This document shows positions 42,812 through 52,110 of a stretch of 64,000 nucleotides of DNA, in pieces. The notes beneath the pieces are model-generated. The model ran no database searches, was not told the origin of the DNA, and saw only the letters and a program-made list of their open reading frames with translations. This DNA comes from Leucobacter muris. Its GTDB lineage: Bacteria; Actinomycetota; Actinomycetes; Actinomycetales; Microbacteriaceae. The position numbers and the translations under genes were made by a program. Each line of letters starts with the position of its first letter. Within the stretch, counting starts at the first letter, position 1. The stretch is taken from NCBI RefSeq assembly GCF_004028235.1, contig NZ_CP035037.1:2170001-2234000 (forward strand). Direction: 5' to 3'.

Positions 42812-44283
42812 CTATTCGGCGCCCCGGGGCATGACCTTCACCGATTCGGTGAGGCTCGCGTAGTAGGCGGGCTTGCGCTTCTTGAGCACGAGGCCCACGA
42901 CGATGCCGCCGATGAAGAGGATCGGGGTCGGCAGCAGCAGCACCTGATTAATCGGCCCCTCGAGCCCCGTGACGACCTCGAAGTTCGTGACGATGAGGAA
43001 GTAGCCGATGATCAGTCCGATCGCCCCGATGGCGGGAGCCACGACGACGCGCCAGACGCTGTGGCCGCGGCGATCCCTCACGAAGTACCAGACCACGGCC
43101 ACCGCGGTGACCGCTTGGGCGAAGACGAGCCCCTGCACGCCCGTGGCGTAGGTCCAGATCGCGAGCCCGAGGAACGGGTCGGCCCGCAGCAGCAGGGCGA
43201 CCACGACCGCGAGCAGCGAGATCGCCGAGAGGGTGATGCTCGCGACGGCGGGCGACTGGCTGCGCGCGCTCGACCGCCCGAGGGCGCGGGGCAGCAGCCC
43301 CTCGCGGCCGAGCGAGAAGAGGTAGCGGGTGCAGGCGTTGTGGAAGGCGAGCACGCAGGCGAAGAAGCTCGTCACGATGAGTATCTTCATGACGAACGCC
43401 GCCCAGGCTCCGGCGTACTCGCCCGTGCCCTCGATGACGAGCGTCTCGAAGGCGTCGCTGCGGGCGAGCTCGATGAGGCCGTCGGCTCCGAACGCGAGGG
43501 TGAGGATCCAGAAGGTGAAGGCGTAGAAGACGCCGAGGAACGCGATCGCGATGATGGTGGCGCGGGGCACGGTGCGCTCCGGGCGCTTCGCCTCCTCGGC
43601 GTAGATCGCGGTGCTCTCGAAGCCGAGGTAGGCGCCGAAGCCGATGACGAAGAGCGCCCCCGCCCGGGTGCGAAGAACACGTTCTGCGGGTCGAAGGAGG
43701 CGAGGCTCGCGGGCTCGGGGCCGCCGTCGACGAGCACGGCGACGGCGAGCACGAGCAGGATCGCGACCTCGAGGGTGAGCAGCACCGCGAGCACCTTCGC
43801 GCCGACGTCGACCTTGTTGTAGCCGAGCAGCCCCACGATGAGCACCGCCGCGACCGAGTAGACGCCCCAGTGCAGCTCGACGCCGAAGAGCTCGGCGAAG
43901 GTGAACTCGGCGAAGAAGCCGATGAAGCCGTAGAAGCAGACGACGAGCGCCACATAGGCGAACACCGTGACCGACGAGACCGCGAGGCCCGCCGGTTTGC
44001 CGAGGCCGCGCGAGACGTACGCGTAGAAGGCGCCGGCGTTGCGCACGCTCTGGGACATCGCCGTGAAGCCGAACGCGAAGCAGATGAGCACGGCGCCCGA
44101 GAAGAGGATCGCGCCGGGCGCGCCGATGCCGCCCATGCGGAACGAGGTGATCGCGCCGCTGACGATCACGGTGAGGGGCGCCGCGGCCGAGATGACGAAG
44201 AAGACGATGTCCCAGGTGCCGAGTCGCCCGGCCGCGAGCTCACCGCCCTTCGTCGCCGTTACTGTGGTGGACGGTGCTGACAT
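42812..44283 (-). CDS. APC-family amino acid/amine permease, frameshifted
   Basis: Secondary transporter of about 490 aa once one missing base is restored. The first 204 residues (MSAPSTTVTATKGGELAAGRLGTWDIVFFVISAAAPLTVIVSG ... DPQNVFFAPG, about six membrane helices) are in one frame, and the rest (GALFVIGFGAYLGFESTAIYAEEAKRPERTVPRATI ... TESVKVMPRGAE) in another. The break lies near 43657-43668, in a GGG-C-GGGGG stretch. Both halves are fully conserved, so a base-calling error is more likely than decay. GAAGGAG precedes the ATG at 44283. It diverges from the aminopeptidase gene and probably imports its products or substrates. Confidence 0.85.
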
Positions 44284-44390
44284 GTCGACTCCTTCGTCAT
44301 CGGGACGCGTGGCATTCTTCAAACACGGATCGAATGATCGCGCTTAGGGCCTCGAAAATGTAGTGTAATCACAAACGGAAGGATTAAACA

Positions 44391-45554
44391 ATGTTCAATA
44401 CTTCGGAGTCGACACCCCCGCTGGGTGACCAGGGGGCCGGGGCCGCCCCTCGCGCCCGCGACCTCGGCGTGCCCCTCGACGGCACGCCCGGCCCGCTCAA
44501 CGCCATCACCGACGTGCCGGGCCTCGAGGTCGGCTTCGTCACGATCACCGACGACGCGCCCGTCGTCGCGCGCACCGGCGTCACCGCCATCCTTCCGCGC
44601 GGGCGCGACCGCGCGGGCCTTCCCTGCGCCGCCGGCGTCGCAGTGCTCAACGGCAATGGCGAGCTCACCGGTCGCAGCTGGATCGAGGAGTCCGGGCAGC
44701 TGCAGGCGCCCATCGCCATCACCAACTCGCACGCCGTCGGCTCGGTGCACCGCGGCGTCGACCGCTGGATGGCTGCGCACCACTCCGACAGCGCGGCCGC
44801 GTGGATGCTGCCCGTGGTCGGCGAGACCTGGGACGGCTACCTCAACTCGATCAACGCCGACACGGTGCGCCCCGAGCACGCCGAGCAGGCCCTCGACGCG
44901 GCCTCGGGCGGCCCGCTCGCCGAGGGCAGCGTCGGCGGCGGCACCGGCATGAACTGCTACGGCTTCAAGGGCGGCACCGGCACGGCCTCGCGCACCGTGC
45001 GCATCGGCGACGAGTCGTACACGGTCGGCGTGCTGCTGCAGGCGAACTTCGGATCCCGCGAGGAGCTCAAGATCGCGGGCCGACCCCTCGGCCGCGAGTC
45101 GCGGGCGCCCAACCCGATGGAGACGAGCGAATGGTTCGACCGAGAGCTCTCGGGAGCCCGCGCCGTTCCCGGCGCCGGCAGCGTCATCGTGGTCGTCGTG
45201 ACCGACGCGCCCCTGCTGCCCGACCAGTGCGAGGCGCTCGCCCGCCGCGTACCGCTCGGCCTCGCGCGCACCGGCACCACCGGCAGCCACTTCTCGGGCG
45301 ACATCTTCCTCGCGCTCTCGACTGCCAATGAGGGCTCCCTCGGATCGCGGATGGGCACGACGGGGCCGGTGGTCGAGCAATTCGCGCACGTCGCGTGGGG
45401 ACGCATCGACGCCCTCTTCACCGGTGTCGTCGAAGCGACCGAGGAGGCGGTGCTGAACGCGCTCGTCGCAGCCCGCGACACGGTCGGCCGCGAGGGGCAC
45501 GAGAGCTTCGCGCTGCCCCACGACGAGGTGCGGGCCGCATTCTCCGCGGAGTGA
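44391..45554 (+). CDS. P1-family (DmpA/BapA-type) aminopeptidase
   Basis: 387-aa N-terminal nucleophile hydrolase that self-cleaves into two subunits. Conserved segments are NAITDVPGLEVGF at the start, TNSHAVGSVHRGVDRWM, GGGTGMNCYGFKGGTGTASR, and QANFGSREELKIAG, where cleavage before the Ser is expected by analogy with DmpA. Family members release N-terminal D- or L-residues or beta-amino acids from short peptides and amides. GGAAGG precedes the ATG. Three APC transporters surround it, suggesting uptake of peptides or amides and use of the released amino acids. Confidence 0.92.
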   Translation: MFNTSESTPPLGDQGAGAAPRARDLGVPLDGTPGPLNAITDVPGLEVGFVTITDDAPVVARTGVTAILPRGRDRAGLPCAAGVAVLNGNGELTGRSWIEESGQLQAPIAITNSHAVGSVHRGVDRWMAAHHSDSAAAWMLPVVGETWDGYLNSINADTVRPEHAEQALDAASGGPLAEGSVGGGTGMNCYGFKGGTGTASRTVRIGDESYTVGVLLQANFGSREELKIAGRPLGRESRAPNPMETSEWFDRELSGARAVPGAGSVIVVVVTDAPLLPDQCEALARRVPLGLARTGTTGSHFSGDIFLALSTANEGSLGSRMGTTGPVVEQFAHVAWGRIDALFTGVVEATEEAVLNALVAARDTVGREGHESFALPHDEVRAAFSAE

Positions 45555-45596
45555 GCACCCGGTGAGCGGGCTCGGGTCGAGCCGGGCCCGACCGCC

Positions 45597-47090
45597 TCAC
45601 TCGGGCGCACCCGCCTCCTCCAGCTCCTCGAAGTTCTCGAGATCCTGCGAGAGGCTCTCATAGGTCTCGGGACGCTTCGACTTCAGGTACCCGGCGTAGA
45701 GCACGCCGCCCACCACCGCGAGCACCAGCACCCACGGCAGCATGAGCACGTACAGCGCGCTCGATCCCGCCACGAGGTCGAAGTTCGCGATCGCCATGAT
45801 GCTGAAGAGCAGCAGCGCGAGGAAGCCCAGGCCGGGGGCGATCAGGGTGCTCCAGATGCGCGGATCGCGGTTGCGCCGGAAGTACACCACCACGGCGAGC
45901 GCGGCGATCGCCTGCACGATCATGATCGAGAGCGTGCCGAAGCCGAGACCCACCGGCACCAGGGTCGCCACCGGGGGCAGCGGGTTGCCCTCGGGGTCGG
46001 TCTCCACGAAGATCGCGAAGACGCCGGCGATCACGAGCGCGAAGACCAGGTTCACCGCGAGACCGCGCTGGGGCGCACCCTTCGCGTTGGTCTGCGCCAG
46101 CCAGTGGGGCAGCACACGGGCTCTGCCGAGCGCGTAGAGGTAGCGGGCGGCCGAGTTGTGGAACGCGAGCTGCGCCGCGAACAGGCTGACCACGAGCAGC
46201 ACGATGGCGACGATCCCCATCACCGGGCCGAGGTACTGGTCCATGAGCATGAGCGTCAGGTCGCCGCCGTCGAGGTGGTCGAGCGCCGTCTGCTGCGCGT
46301 CGAACACGCCGAGCGCGCTCACGATCGCCCACGCGCCGAACGCGTGGAGCCCGCCGATGAGGACGATCGCGACGTAGGTCGCGCGCGGGATCGTCTTGCG
46401 CGGCTCGCGCGCCTCCTCACCGAACAGCGCCGTGGCCTCGAACCCGATGAAGGCCGTGGCGACGAGCAGCAGCGCGATCCAGACGGAGCCGCCCACCAGG
46501 ATCTCGGGGCTGAACGCGAGTGTGATCGCCTGGATGTCGAAGCCCGTCGTGAAGAGCACCGAGAACGCGAAGGCGAGGATGAGCAGAATCTCGAGCACGA
46601 GCGCGACGCCCAGCACGAGGGCGCTGACGTGGATGCCGGAGCGCGCGAGCAGGAAGACCACGACGCACAGCACGAAGCCGCACAGGTACCAGTGCAGCTC
46701 GATCCCGAAGATCATCGGCAGGGCCACCGCACCGGTGAAGAAGCCGATCGTGCCGAGCGCACCGGCCACGAAGACGTTGTAGCCGATCGTCGCGATGATG
46801 CCGGTGGTGAGGCCGGCGGCCCTGCCGAGGCCTTTGACCGCGATGGCGTAGAAGCCGCCCGCGTTCGTGAGCTCCTTCGTCATCTGCGCGTAGCCGACCG
46901 CGAAGAGCAGCAGCGCGATCGCGACGATGACCACCGCGATGGGGGTGCCGCCGCCGTTGCCGAACGAGATCGCGAGCGGCAGCACGACGATCGCGACCGT
47001 GACGGGGGCGACCGCGGCGAGCACGAGGAACACGATCGACGAGACGCCGAGCTTGTTCCTCGCGAGTTGATTCTGAGAGGTGTGGTTCAT
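45597..47090 (-). CDS. APC-family amino acid/amine permease
   Basis: 497-aa transporter with about 12 membrane helices. It starts MNHTSQNQLARNKLGVSSIVFLVLAAVAPVTVAIVVLP and contains the family loop IGFEATALFGEEAREPRKTIPRATYVAI, as do the two neighbouring APC proteins. The C-terminus is acidic (LENFEELEEAGAPE). It converges on the aminopeptidase gene. The ATG at 47090 follows a GGAAGTC stretch. Substrate class is amino acids or polyamines. Confidence 0.92.
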   Translation of the reverse strand: MNHTSQNQLARNKLGVSSIVFLVLAAVAPVTVAIVVLPLAISFGNGGGTPIAVVIVAIALLLFAVGYAQMTKELTNAGGFYAIAVKGLGRAAGLTTGIIATIGYNVFVAGALGTIGFFTGAVALPMIFGIELHWYLCGFVLCVVVFLLARSGIHVSALVLGVALVLEILLILAFAFSVLFTTGFDIQAITLAFSPEILVGGSVWIALLLVATAFIGFEATALFGEEAREPRKTIPRATYVAIVLIGGLHAFGAWAIVSALGVFDAQQTALDHLDGGDLTLMLMDQYLGPVMGIVAIVLLVVSLFAAQLAFHNSAARYLYALGRARVLPHWLAQTNAKGAPQRGLAVNLVFALVIAGVFAIFVETDPEGNPLPPVATLVPVGLGFGTLSIMIVQAIAALAVVVYFRRNRDPRIWSTLIAPGLGFLALLLFSIMAIANFDLVAGSSALYVLMLPWVLVLAVVGGVLYAGYLKSKRPETYESLSQDLENFEELEEAGAPE

Positions 47091-47520
47091 GGGAGACTTC
47101 CTTGTGTCCGCGCTCGGGGAGAGCCTGTGTTCGGTGGGGTTCTCGTGCGTCGTCGGATGCGCGGCGCGGAATCGCCCGCGATCCGCGGAGCCGGCGGCGC
47201 GATCCTCCTCGACCGCGCCGCGGGCTTCCGTGCCCTCTTCATAACACGGCTCGCCCCTCCACGGGGATCTCGGGGCCCGGTTCGCGCTCACAGTCAAGAA
47301 AACGGCGATGATCCGCGCTGCCGCACATGCCGCTGGACCGGAATCGGCGGGATCCGACACTATCCATTTGGACAGTCCTGCGCGCATCGTCAAGCCCCGT
47401 GCGCCCACCGCACAGCCTTGCCCTTCGCTCTCTCCCGGCCCATTCATAGACTCAACACGAGCATGCCTCCGGCGCCACCGTCGGCGCACCGGCAACGCAG
47501 CCACACCGAGAGGAAACCCC
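47091..47520. promoter_or_regulatory. 430-bp divergent intergenic region between two APC genes
   Basis: No convincing gene is seen. It contains an imperfect palindrome CTATCCATTTGGACAG at 47360-47375, about 145 bp upstream of the plus-strand transporter, which is the only AT-richer symmetric element and a candidate operator. Promoters for both transporter genes should lie here. Confidence 0.4.
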
Positions 47521-49059
47521 ATGACCGCCCCAGCAGCACCCACCGAAGTCCCGCAGGACGCGGGGCTCAGCCGCCGCACGCTCGGCGTTCCAGCCATCAC
47601 CTTCATGATCATCGCGGCCTCCGCACCGCTCACCGTCGTCGCAGGCGGCGTCACCACATCCTTCGCCGTGACCGGCTCGCTCGGCGTGCCCCTCGGCTTC
47701 GTGCTCATCGCCGTCATCCTGGCGGTCTTCGCCGTCGGCTACACCGCGATGGGGCGCTTCATCACCAACGCCGGCGCCTTCTACGCCTACATCTCGCGCG
47801 GCCTCGGCCGACCCCTCGGCGTGGGCGCCTCGCTCATCGCGCTCGTCGCCTACAACGCCATGCAGGTCGGCATCTACGGCCTGTTCGGCTTCCAGCTCTC
47901 CATGTTCCTCGAGGCCAAGTTCGGATTCGCCTCCCCCTGGTGGCTCTGGATCCTGCTCTGCATCGTCGTCGTCGGCGTGCTCGGCGTCAACCGCGTCGAC
48001 CTCTCCGCGAAGGTGCTCGGCGTGCTCGTGGGCCTCGAGTTCCTCGTCGTCATCGTCTTCGACATCGTCTCGCTGAACGTCGCGCCCGAGGGCGTCTCCA
48101 CCGCGACCCTCGACCCCTCCCAGCTCTTCGGCCCCGCGCTCGGCATCATCCTCGTCTTCGGCGTCGCCGCGTTCATGGGCTTCGAGGGAGCCGCCATCTA
48201 CGGCGAAGAGGCGAAGGATCCGAAGCGCACCGTCCCCCGCGCCACCTACGCGGCCGTCGCCATCATCGGCGTCTTCTACGCCCTCAGCGCGTGGGCGTTC
48301 TCCGTGGGCATCGGGCCCTCGCAGGTCGTCGAGCAGTCGCAGACCTTCGGCCCCGACCTCATGTTCGTCTTCATGGGAGAGCACACGAGCGTCATCTTCG
48401 CCGACATCATGACCCTGCTGTTCATCACGAGCCTCTTCGCAGCGCTGCAGTCGTTCCACAACGCCGTCGCGCGCTACTTCTTCTCCCTCGGTCGCGAGGG
48501 CGTGCTGCCCGCGTGGTTCGCGCACACCAGCAAGCACGGCGCCCCGTGGGCCGGCTCCGTCGCGCAGACCGTCATCGCGGTCGTCGTGGTGGCCGGCTTC
48601 GCGCTCGTCGGCGACGCGTTCGGCGCCGCCGAGTCCATGTTCGGCGAGATGGCGTTCCTCTACCCGGTGCTCACCATGTTCACCTGGCTGACCAACACGG
48701 GCGCCGCCGCGCTCGTGCTGCTCATGGCGATCATCGCCGCCGCCGTCATCGGCTTCTTCCGGAAGGATCGCCGAGGCCTGAGCCTCTGGACGACCGTCAT
48801 TGCACCGGTCGTCTCCGGCCTCGCCCTGCTCTGGGTGTTCGTGATGATCCTCGCCAACTTCCAGCTGATGCTCGACCAGGAGCAGCCCGACGCCACCACC
48901 TTCATCCTGCCCGGCCTCATCTTCGCCGCCGGCATCATCGGCATCGTGTGGGGCCTCGTGCTGCGCTCCAGCAAGCCCGAAGTGTACCGGCGCATCGGCC
49001 ACGGCACCGAGCCCGGCGCCTACGGCACCGAGGTGCTCGAGGTGGTCGACGAGAGCTGA
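47521..49059 (+). CDS. APC-family amino acid/amine permease
   Basis: 512-aa transporter with 12 predicted helices. The first helix region is GVPAITFMIIAASAPLTVVAGGVTTSF and the consensus loop is MGFEGAAIYGEEAKDPKRTVPRATYAAV. It is more like the frameshifted transporter at 42812-44283 (same SAAAPLTV and EEAK-P-RTVPRAT segments) than the one at 45597, so duplication is likely. GAGAGGAAA precedes the ATG. A perfect 25-bp hairpin follows the stop. Confidence 0.93.
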   Translation: MTAPAAPTEVPQDAGLSRRTLGVPAITFMIIAASAPLTVVAGGVTTSFAVTGSLGVPLGFVLIAVILAVFAVGYTAMGRFITNAGAFYAYISRGLGRPLGVGASLIALVAYNAMQVGIYGLFGFQLSMFLEAKFGFASPWWLWILLCIVVVGVLGVNRVDLSAKVLGVLVGLEFLVVIVFDIVSLNVAPEGVSTATLDPSQLFGPALGIILVFGVAAFMGFEGAAIYGEEAKDPKRTVPRATYAAVAIIGVFYALSAWAFSVGIGPSQVVEQSQTFGPDLMFVFMGEHTSVIFADIMTLLFITSLFAALQSFHNAVARYFFSLGREGVLPAWFAHTSKHGAPWAGSVAQTVIAVVVVAGFALVGDAFGAAESMFGEMAFLYPVLTMFTWLTNTGAAALVLLMAIIAAAVIGFFRKDRRGLSLWTTVIAPVVSGLALLWVFVMILANFQLMLDQEQPDATTFILPGLIFAAGIIGIVWGLVLRSSKPEVYRRIGHGTEPGAYGTEVLEVVDES

Positions 49060-49067
49060 CCGCAGTC

Positions 49068-49120
49068 GCGAAACGGGTGAGGGCCCGGGAGCATCGCTCC
49101 CGGGCCCTCACCCGTTTCGC
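49068..49120. terminator. 25-bp perfect bidirectional terminator
   Basis: Arms 49068-49092 and 49096-49120 are perfectly complementary with a 3-base loop. It lies between the converging APC transporter and prs genes. AAAC and GTTT at the stem base give short A/T tracts in both directions. Confidence 0.8.
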
Positions 49121-49179
49121 TCCGTGGGCTGCCGCCGTGGGCGGCACCGCAGCCCGGCAAAACGCTGGCGCGTTGTGCT

Positions 49180-50157
49180 TCAGGCCGCGCCCTCGAACAT
49201 GCTCGTGACCGAGCCGTCCTCGAAGACCTCGTGGATCGCCTTCGCGAGGAGCGGGGCGATCGGCAGCACGGTCAGCTTGTCGAACTGCTTGTCGGGGCCG
49301 ACGGGCAGCGTGTCGGTCACGACCACCTGGTCGATGAAATCCTGCGAGAGGTGCTCGGTCGCGCGACCCGAGAAGATCGCGTGCGTGCAGGCGATCGTGA
49401 CACCCTTCGCACCGTTCGCCTTCAGCGCCTCGGCCGCCTTCGCGATCGTGCCGCCCGTGTCGATCATGTCGTCGACCACCACGCACCAGCGATCCTTCAC
49501 CTCGCCCACGATCTCGTGCACCGAGACCTGGTTCGGCACCATCGGATCGCGGCGCTTGTGGATGATGGCGAGCGGCGCGTCGAGCTTGTCGCTCCACACG
49601 TCGGCGACGCGCACGCGGCCCATATCGGGCGACACGACCGTGAGGTCGTCGCGGTCGATCGTGCGCTTGAAGTGGTCGAGCAGCACCGGCATCGCGAACA
49701 GGTGATCCACCGGGCCGTCGAAGAAGCCCTGGATCTGCGGTGCGTGCAGATCGACCGACATGATGCGGTCAGCGCCCGCGGCCTTGAACAGGTCGGCGAC
49801 GAGACGCGCCGAGATGGGTTCGCGGCCGCGGCCCTTCTTATCCTGGCGCGAGTAGGGGTAGAAGGGCGCCACCACGGTGATGCGCTTCGCGGAGGCCCGC
49901 TTCAGCGCGTCCACCATGATGAGCTGCTCCATGAGCCACTCGTTGATGGGGTTGGTGTGCGACTGGATGACGAACGCGTCGGCGCCGCGCACGCTCTCGT
50001 CGAATCGGGCGTACAGCTCGCCGTTGGCGAAGGTGCGCGCGTCGGTCGGAACGAGCTCGGCGCCGAGCTCGGCGGCCACCTGCTCGGCGAGCTCGGGGTA
50101 TGCCCGGCCCGTGATGAGGACGAGCTTCTTCTGCCCCGCCATCTCGATCTTGCTCAT
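49180..50157 (-). CDS. prs: Ribose-phosphate pyrophosphokinase
   Basis: 325-aa enzyme making PRPP from ribose-5-phosphate and ATP for nucleotide, His and Trp synthesis. Conserved elements: FANGELYARFDESVRGADAFVIQS near residue 45, YPYSRQDKKGRGREPISA, DLHAPQIQGFFD, and the PRPP loop VVVDDMIDTGGT. The ATG at 50157 is five bases after the glmU stop; the pair is a conserved actinobacterial arrangement. Confidence 0.98.
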   Translation of the reverse strand: MSKIEMAGQKKLVLITGRAYPELAEQVAAELGAELVPTDARTFANGELYARFDESVRGADAFVIQSHTNPINEWLMEQLIMVDALKRASAKRITVVAPFYPYSRQDKKGRGREPISARLVADLFKAAGADRIMSVDLHAPQIQGFFDGPVDHLFAMPVLLDHFKRTIDRDDLTVVSPDMGRVRVADVWSDKLDAPLAIIHKRRDPMVPNQVSVHEIVGEVKDRWCVVVDDMIDTGGTIAKAAEALKANGAKGVTIACTHAIFSGRATEHLSQDFIDQVVVTDTLPVGPDKQFDKLTVLPIAPLLAKAIHEVFEDGSVTSMFEGAA

Positions 50158-50162
50158 GGGTG

Positions 50163-51614
50163 CTACTTCCCGCTGTCCTTTGCTCGTTTCGATTCCTGTG
50201 CGAGCTCCGCCGCTCGGGCGGTGCTCGTGCCGGGCCGATGCTCGGCTACCCACCCCTCGATGTTGCGCTGCGGCGCCACGCTGAGCGCCAGCGACCCCGA
50301 GGGGACGTTCTTCCGCACGACCGTGCCAGCAGCCGTGTACGTGCCATCCTCAATCGTAACGGGCGCGATCAGCACGTTCTTCGAGCCGATGCGCACCCCG
50401 TCGCCCACGACCGACTGGTGCTTCTGCACGCCGTCGTAGTTCGCGAAGATCGTGCCCGCCCCCACGTTGCTGTCGTCGCCGATCACGGCGTCGCCCACGT
50501 AGCTGAGGTGCGGCACCTTGCTGCCGTCGCCGATCCTCGCGTTCTTGGTCTCGACGAACGCGCCGAGCTTACCGCCCGCGCCCAGCTCGGTGCCGGGACG
50601 GATGTACGAGAACGGCCCCACGCTCACCGCGGGCCCGAACACCGCCAGCGTGGCCTCGCTGCGGCGGATCCGCGCGCCCTCGCCCACCTCGCAGTCGACG
50701 AGGGTGGTATCGGGGCCGATCACGGCGCCCGTCGAGATCGTCGTGGCCCCGTGCAGGAAGGTGCCCGGCAGGATCTCGGCGTCGGCCTCGATCGAGACAT
50801 CGGCGTCGATCCAGGTGGTGGCCGGATCCTGGATCGTGACCCCGTTGCGCTGGTGATCGCGCACGATGCGGCGGTTGAGCTCGCGGCCGGCATCGGAGAG
50901 CTGCGCGCGGTCGTTGACGCCGGCGATGATCCACGGGTCGTCGGTGGCGACCGCCTCGACCGCTCCGCCGCCCGACAGGATGCGGGCCGCGGCGTCGGTG
51001 AGGTACTTCTCGCCCTGCGCGTTGTTCGTGTCGATCTGCGCGAGCGCCGACTCGAGCGCGCGACGCGCGAACACGTAGATGCCGCCGTTGATCTCCGTGA
51101 TGCGGCGCTGCGACTCGCTCGCGTCCTTCTCCTCGACGATGCCCGTCACCGAGCCGCCCGCGTCGCGCAGGATGCGGCCGAGACCCGTCGGATTGTCGAA
51201 GATCGCCGAGAGCATCGTCATCGCACGGCCGCCCTCGAGGTGCCCGCGCACGAGGCGGTCGAGCGTGGCCGTGTCGATGAGGGGCACGTCGCCGGACAGC
51301 ACCACGACCGAGCCCTCGAAGTCGTCGGGCAGGGCGGCGAGCGCCTGCTCGACGGCGCGCCCCGTTCCCGGGATCGCGTCCTGATCCACGATCACGGTGT
51401 CGGGCGCGTGATCGAGGATCGCCTCAGCCACCCGGTCCCGGTCGTGCCGCACCACGGCGAGCACCCGCTGCGGCGACAGGCCGGCCGCGGTGTCGAGCAC
51501 GTGCGCGATGAGCGAGCGGCCACCGATGCGGTGCAGCACCTTCGGCAGCGACGACTTCATGCGCGTGCCCTGCCCCGCGGCGAGGATGACGACGGCTATG
51601 TGACGGTCTGACAT
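50163..51614 (-). CDS. glmU: Bifunctional GlcNAc-1-P uridyltransferase / GlcN-1-P acetyltransferase
   Basis: 483-aa enzyme for UDP-GlcNAc, the peptidoglycan precursor. The N-terminal pyrophosphorylase domain shows LAAGQGTRMKSSLPKVLH; the C-terminal half is a left-handed beta-helix with hexapeptide repeats (VIGPDTTLVDCEVGEGARI, NARIGDGSKVPHLSYVGDAVIGDDSNVGAGTI, the latter with the acetyltransferase active-site His). It is followed directly by prs and preceded by the structured repeat and tRNA-Gln. Confidence 0.98.
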   Translation of the reverse strand: MSDRHIAVVILAAGQGTRMKSSLPKVLHRIGGRSLIAHVLDTAAGLSPQRVLAVVRHDRDRVAEAILDHAPDTVIVDQDAIPGTGRAVEQALAALPDDFEGSVVVLSGDVPLIDTATLDRLVRGHLEGGRAMTMLSAIFDNPTGLGRILRDAGGSVTGIVEEKDASESQRRITEINGGIYVFARRALESALAQIDTNNAQGEKYLTDAAARILSGGGAVEAVATDDPWIIAGVNDRAQLSDAGRELNRRIVRDHQRNGVTIQDPATTWIDADVSIEADAEILPGTFLHGATTISTGAVIGPDTTLVDCEVGEGARIRRSEATLAVFGPAVSVGPFSYIRPGTELGAGGKLGAFVETKNARIGDGSKVPHLSYVGDAVIGDDSNVGAGTIFANYDGVQKHQSVVGDGVRIGSKNVLIAPVTIEDGTYTAAGTVVRKNVPSGSLALSVAPQRNIEGWVAEHRPGTSTARAAELAQESKRAKDSGK

Positions 51615-51697
51615 GTGATGGTTTCCTACCCGGTGTCGAACTGGTCCCGGATCAGCACCCTTCGGCGCGGTTTCCGAGTGGGCCCGCTCCCCGCACG

Positions 51698-51880
51698 GAG
51701 AAGCTTCGCTTCACTCATCTCCGCCTGCACCGGTGAGCGCAGGCGGAGCGGGCATTCGATGCTACGCATCGAAACCCCGCTCCCGACACACAGAGAAGCT
51801 TCGCTTCACTGCATCCCTGCCTGCGCTTGTGAGCGCAGGGCGGAGCGGCGTTTCAATGCTACGCATCGAAACCCCGCTCC
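51698..51880. repeat. Two tandem copies of an 86-88-bp structured repeat
   Basis: Unit 1 (51698-51783) and unit 2 (51793-51880) both begin GAGAAGCTTCGCTTCACT and both end ATGCTACGCATCGAAACCCCGCTCC. Each has three hairpins: GAAGC-TTC-GCTTC, a central GC-rich stem (CCGCCTGC with GCAGGCGG in unit 1; CTGCGCT with AGCGCAG in unit 2), and a CGATGC-TAC-GCATCG stem, which is perfect in unit 1 and has one changed base in unit 2. The central stem has changed sequence but still pairs. The last four bases overlap the 3' end of the tRNA. It resembles a dispersed REP-like element; no coding potential is seen. Confidence 0.85.
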
Positions 51881-51948
51881 GCCCCTAGGGTTCGAACCTA
51901 GACCTCACAGCTCCAAAGGCTGTCGTGCTGCCATTACACCAAGGCGGA
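51877..51948 (-). tRNA. tRNA-Gln (anticodon UUG)
   Basis: The minus strand reads TCCGCCTTGGTGTAATGGCA at the 5' end, an anticodon loop CTTTGGA with UUG, and the T-arm AGGTTCGAACCCT region closing with GGGCGGA, which pairs with TCCGCCT (one G-T pair). The discriminator base is G, as is usual for Gln. CCA is not encoded. The length is 72 bases. Confidence 0.93.
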
Positions 51949-52016
51949 CCGCGCCGCGAACGGCACCGTACAAGTCTGCCAGATCGCCGGGGCTCCCGCG
52001 CCCGCCCCGCATTCCG

Positions 52017-52075
52017 GATCGGGGTCGCTTCTCGTCGCGCGACCCGGAGACACGCGACCAAAAGCGACCCCGATC
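52017..52075. promoter_or_regulatory. 14-bp perfect inverted repeat upstream of marR-like gene and tRNA-Gln
   Basis: GATCGGGGTCGCTT (52017-52030) and AAGCGACCCCGATC (52062-52075) are perfectly complementary, with GTCGCGCGAC in the loop. It lies 35 bp before the MarR start and about 70 bp upstream of the tRNA 5' end. It could be a MarR operator pair or a leader hairpin. Confidence 0.5.
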
Positions 52076-52110
52076 TCGAAGCTCGGCGCCCGAACCCGGA
52101 TAATGGAGAG

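Noticed and set aside
45555..45596. Possible terminator hairpin between the aminopeptidase and APC genes
   Set aside because: GC-rich with several short competing stems and mismatches; no single convincing stem was found.
51698..51948. tRNA-Gln with adjacent direct repeats as an integration (att) site
   Set aside because: Only about four bases of the tRNA end are shared with the repeat, and there is no integrase or phage gene nearby.
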